This document shows positions 5,668-7,540 of a stretch of DNA of 7,540 nucleotides, one piece after another. Source of the stretch: Palsa-504 sp050013055 (GTDB lineage: Bacteria > Actinomycetota > Actinomycetes > Streptosporangiales > Streptosporangiaceae); the NCBI GenBank assembly GCA_050013055.1, contig JBEKGC010000337.1, forward strand, positions 1-7,540. Reading direction: 5' to 3'. A program made the translations under genes and the position numbers. The notes below the pieces were generated by a model. That model did no database searches and was not told the origin of the DNA. It saw only the letters and a program-made list of their open reading frames with translations. Every line of letters starts with the position of its first letter. The stretch's first letter is position 1.

Positions 5668-6678
5668 ATGTCAACCGCAGCCGTCCCGCAAGACCCAGGC
5701 AAGATCCGCGGGCTGCAACGCGTCACCACCGAGGCGGGCTTCTTCGAGATCTGCGCCCTGGACCACCTCTCGGATTTCGCCGAGCTGCTGGCCGCCGATC
5801 CCGCCACCGTGACCTACGCTGACGTCATCGCGGCCAAGGACGCCTTGGTCCGGGCGCTGTCGCCGAGCGTGTCAGCGTTCCTGCTCGACGCGCGCTACGG
5901 CCTGCAGACCGTCGTGACCGGAGCGCTGCCAGGTACGGCCGGCCTGATGGCCTCCGTCGAAGACGAGGACTACTCGATACCCGACGGCCCGCGCCGCACC
6001 CGGTACCGGGCCGGCTGGAGCCTGCGGCAGATCAAGCTGGCCGGCGCCGACGTGGCCAAGCTGCTCTGGTGGTACCGGCCGGACGGCGACGCCGAAGTCG
6101 CCGAGTACCAGCGATACGTGGTGCGCAGCCTGGTGGACGAGTGTGCCCGGCTCAGCCTGCCGCTCGTCGTCGAGCCGATCTGGTACCCGCTTCCCGGCGA
6201 GGAACCGGAATCAGCGCAGTGGAAGACGGCCCGCGTCGACGGGATCCTGGCCTCCGCGCTCGAGGCGAACGCGCTCGGCGTGGACATGCTCAAGGTGGAG
6301 TTCCCCGGCTACGTCGACAGCGCGCCGGGACGTGACAACGCCGTCGCCGCGTGCAAGGAACTCGATGCCGGGGTGACCGTGCCCTGGGTGATCCTGTCGG
6401 CCGGCGTCGGCTACGAGGACTTCAGGACTCAGGTCGAGATCGCCTGCCGGGCCGGCGCGTCCGGCTACCTCGCCGGCCGGTCGATCTGGCGCGATGCCGT
6501 ATCGACCCACGACCCGGCCGCCCGGGACGCCGCCGTGGCCGGGGCCCGCGCGCGGCTCGACGAGCTCAACGCCATCACCCGCGCCCACGGCAGGCCTTAC
6601 CTCGCGGCGCATAACCTGGCCGACACCACCCAGGCGATGCCCGACGGATGGTGCTCCGCCTGGCACCCGGCCGGCTGA
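5668..6678 (+). CDS. LacD-type class I aldolase (tagatose-bisphosphate aldolase family)
   Basis: This 336-residue TIM-barrel enzyme belongs to the DeoC/FbaB/LacD group, whose members cleave a phosphorylated ketose through a lysine Schiff base. Against LacD the key positions are visible: Asp32 in CALDHLSDF (LacD has DQRG), GWSLRQIKLAGADVAKLL with Lys131, Glu169 in VVEPIWYP, the Schiff-base Lys209 in VDMLKVEFP, the phosphate-binding LSAGV around Ser244, and AGRSIW with Arg271. Length matches LacD (about 326). It is the last gene of the operon, 44 nt after the kinase and with its own ribosome binding site. LacD makes dihydroxyacetone phosphate and glyceraldehyde 3-phosphate from tagatose 1,6-bisphosphate. 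The related YihT cleaves 6-deoxy-6-sulfofructose 1-phosphate. The Asp-His-Leu sequence in place of Asp-Gln-Arg leaves the exact substrate open. Family is firm; EC number is not. Confidence 0.9.
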   Translation: MSTAAVPQDPGKIRGLQRVTTEAGFFEICALDHLSDFAELLAADPATVTYADVIAAKDALVRALSPSVSAFLLDARYGLQTVVTGALPGTAGLMASVEDEDYSIPDGPRRTRYRAGWSLRQIKLAGADVAKLLWWYRPDGDAEVAEYQRYVVRSLVDECARLSLPLVVEPIWYPLPGEEPESAQWKTARVDGILASALEANALGVDMLKVEFPGYVDSAPGRDNAVAACKELDAGVTVPWVILSAGVGYEDFRTQVEIACRAGASGYLAGRSIWRDAVSTHDPAARDAAVAGARARLDELNAITRAHGRPYLAAHNLADTTQAMPDGWCSAWHPAG

Positions 6679-6711
6679 ACCCTCCCCGCCGCATCACGCC
6701 GTTGACCGACA

Positions 6712-7023
6712 TCACCCGCCGCTTCGGGAGGTCTTGTTCGTGGCGAGAGCGAGGACGGTGCCGACAGCGGTTTCGAGGGGGCGGGTGCCCCGCTGGACCT
6801 GGGCGAGCAGGAGGCCTCCTTGGACAGCGGCGAGGAGGGTGACGGCGAGGTCGTCAGGGTCCAGGCCGACCCGCAGGTGTCCGGCGGCGTGAAGCGTTCG
6901 CAGCCCGTCGCTGATGGCGGCTGACCATTGTTCGAATCCGGCGGCGATCGGGGCGCGCGCCTGGGGATCGCTCTCAGCGAGCTGGCCGCCGAGCGATCCG
7001 AGGGGACAGCCGCCCCGGCCGCT
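6712..7023 (-). pseudogene. TetR-family regulator fragment lacking the DNA-binding domain
   Basis: On the minus strand a frame ending at TGA 6712-6714 encodes a typical TetR C-terminal ligand-binding half: RGGCPLGSLGGQLAESDP, then FEQWSAAISDGLRTL, then DPDDLAVTLLAAVQGGLLLAQ, then TRPLETAVGTVLALA. About 104 residues are recognisable, whereas whole members of this group have about 190-200. The frame runs upstream only to a stop at 7081-7083 and contains no ATG, GTG or TTG in the preserved part. The N-terminal helix-turn-helix is absent, so this cannot make a working regulator. Its third positions keep the actinomycete coding bias, so the decay is recent or the break was clean. It converges with the aldolase gene, 33 bp apart. 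This remnant, with the plus-strand fragment next to it, accounts for most of the gene-free stretch 6679-7285. Confidence 0.75.
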
Positions 7024-7224
7024 GGCGGTGGCTTCACGGACATCCCGTTGTGGGCATCTCAGGACAACTCGGGCATCACCCTACGGAACTGGAAGCCCAG
7101 TCTCGCGCCATTCAGCCCGACGTTCGGCGGGTGGACCCAATCAGACGTGATGGCCATGCAGAACGTCTACCTGGAATACAACGGCGTATGGATCGACCTG
7201 GATTCAATGTCTGCAAGTTACTGA
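7024..7224 (+). pseudogene. C-terminal fragment of an unidentified protein
   Basis: The plus strand is open to a TGA at 7222-7224 and encodes about 66 residues, including GITLRNWKPSLAPFSP, FGGWTQSD and YLEYNGVWIDLDSM. The high Trp/Tyr/Asn content looks like a real folded or secreted beta-rich protein, not an antisense frame. A strong hairpin starts 2 nt after the stop, as expected at a true gene end. Base composition is noticeably less GC-rich than the neighbours. Upstream of about 7024 the same frame only mirrors the TetR remnant, and the nominal start at 6928 (TTG) would fuse the two, so the 5' part of this gene appears to be lost. I do not recognise the family. The exact junction is uncertain by some 20 bp. 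Confidence 0.4.
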
Positions 7225-7226
7225 CG

Positions 7227-7270
7227 ACCGGACCGCCGCCCGGAGAGGTCCCAGCGGGCGGCGGTCCGGT
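7227..7270. terminator. Strong hairpin terminator, perfect 16-bp stem
   Basis: ACCGGACCGCCGCCCG (7227-7242) and CGGGCGGCGGTCCGGT (7255-7270) pair perfectly around a 12-nt loop. Only a weak T-rich tail (GTCTTCAC) follows, which is usual for actinomycete terminators. It sits 2 nt after the stop at 7224 and 15 nt beyond the stop of the minus-strand STAS gene, so it can end transcription from both sides. Confidence 0.85.
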
Positions 7271-7285
7271 GTCTTCACGGCCTGA

Positions 7286-7540
7286 TCAGGTGCCGGGTCC
7301 GGAGTTATCCCTGGATGCCGCCTGGAGCATCAGCGCCCCGTCGACGGTGGCCGTCAGCGGGATCCGCCGGTCCACTCCGGTCATCCACAGCAGCCTGCGG
7401 GTCTGCCGCTGGGCGCAGACGGCATGCAGGCTGCCGCCGTGCTCGGCGGCGCGGCGGGCCGTGCTGACCAGCGCTCCGAGGCCGGCCGAATCGATGAACG
7501 TGACCCGGTTCAGGTCCACGATCAGCATTCCGCCGTCGTC
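7286..7540 (-). CDS. STAS-domain anti-sigma-factor antagonist (partial)
   Basis: The minus-strand frame ending at TGA 7286-7288 runs open to the right edge, so the 5' end is outside the window. The visible 84 residues contain MLIVDLNRVTFIDSAGLGAL, the core of a SpoIIAA/RsbV-like STAS domain. The serine in DSAGL is the residue normally phosphorylated by a partner anti-sigma kinase. The unphosphorylated form would bind the anti-sigma factor and release a stress or developmental sigma factor. The ATG at 7526-7528 is inside the domain and is not the true start. A short Ser/Gly-rich tail closes the protein. No link to the sugar operon is evident. Family assignment is strong; the cognate kinase is not in view. 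Confidence 0.9.
   Translation of the reverse strand, partial: DDGGMLIVDLNRVTFIDSAGLGALVSTARRAAEHGGSLHAVCAQRQTRRLLWMTGVDRRIPLTATVDGALMLQAASRDNSGPGT

Noticed and set aside
4367..6678. Sulfoquinovose (sulfo-EMP) pathway, given DeoR regulator, kinase and YihT-like aldolase
   Set aside because: The kinase is not PfkB-type, no sulfoquinovosidase, isomerase or sulfolactaldehyde reductase is present, and the aldolase motifs do not separate YihT from LacD. Kept only as one possible substrate class.
6682..6731. CCTCCC/GGGAGG inverted repeat after the aldolase
   Set aside because: A 6-bp stem with a loop of about 40 nt is too weak to call as a terminator.
6597..7043. 148-codon minus-strand frame over the TetR remnant
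   Set aside because: Its Ser/Pro-rich translation has no family features, and a different minus-strand frame shows clear TetR C-terminal sequence.

Overview
The window is GC-rich DNA with the codon bias of a high-GC actinomycete (G or C in nearly every third position). A rare TTA leucine codon, an ABC importer operon without its own ATPase, a Tat-type lipoprotein signal and a STAS-type anti-sigma-factor antagonist all fit Streptomyces-like or related filamentous Actinobacteria. The genus cannot be fixed from this sequence.

Layout. Positions 1-113 are the 3' end of an unidentified plus-strand gene. A DeoR-family repressor (162-989, minus) follows and is transcribed away from a five-gene plus-strand operon: Tat lipoprotein sugar-binding protein (1178-2494), two CUT1-type permeases (2501-3469 and 3471-4370), a kinase of the ADP-dependent phosphofructokinase/glucokinase family (4367-5623) and a LacD-type class I aldolase (5668-6678). 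The divergent intergenic region (990-1177) holds a good sigma70-type promoter. Three copies of a GTTCWGYAT element lie around it and look like an operator for the DeoR protein.

Downstream, 6679-7285 has no intact gene. It contains a TetR-type regulator fragment without its DNA-binding half (minus), abutting a C-terminal fragment of an unknown plus-strand protein. That fragment ends in a perfect 16-bp hairpin. The window closes with the C-terminal part of a STAS-domain anti-sigma-factor antagonist (minus, running off the right edge).

How the genes work together (inference). The binding protein and permeases import a sugar or glycoside, probably powered by an ATPase encoded elsewhere. The kinase phosphorylates a hexose or hexose phosphate, and the aldolase cleaves the phosphorylated ketose into two three-carbon units. 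The DeoR protein probably senses a phosphorylated intermediate and represses the operon. Coupling an ADP-PFK/GK-family kinase to a LacD-type aldolase in a bacterial uptake operon is the most unusual part of the window. The substrate is not known; no isomerase or glycosidase is encoded here.
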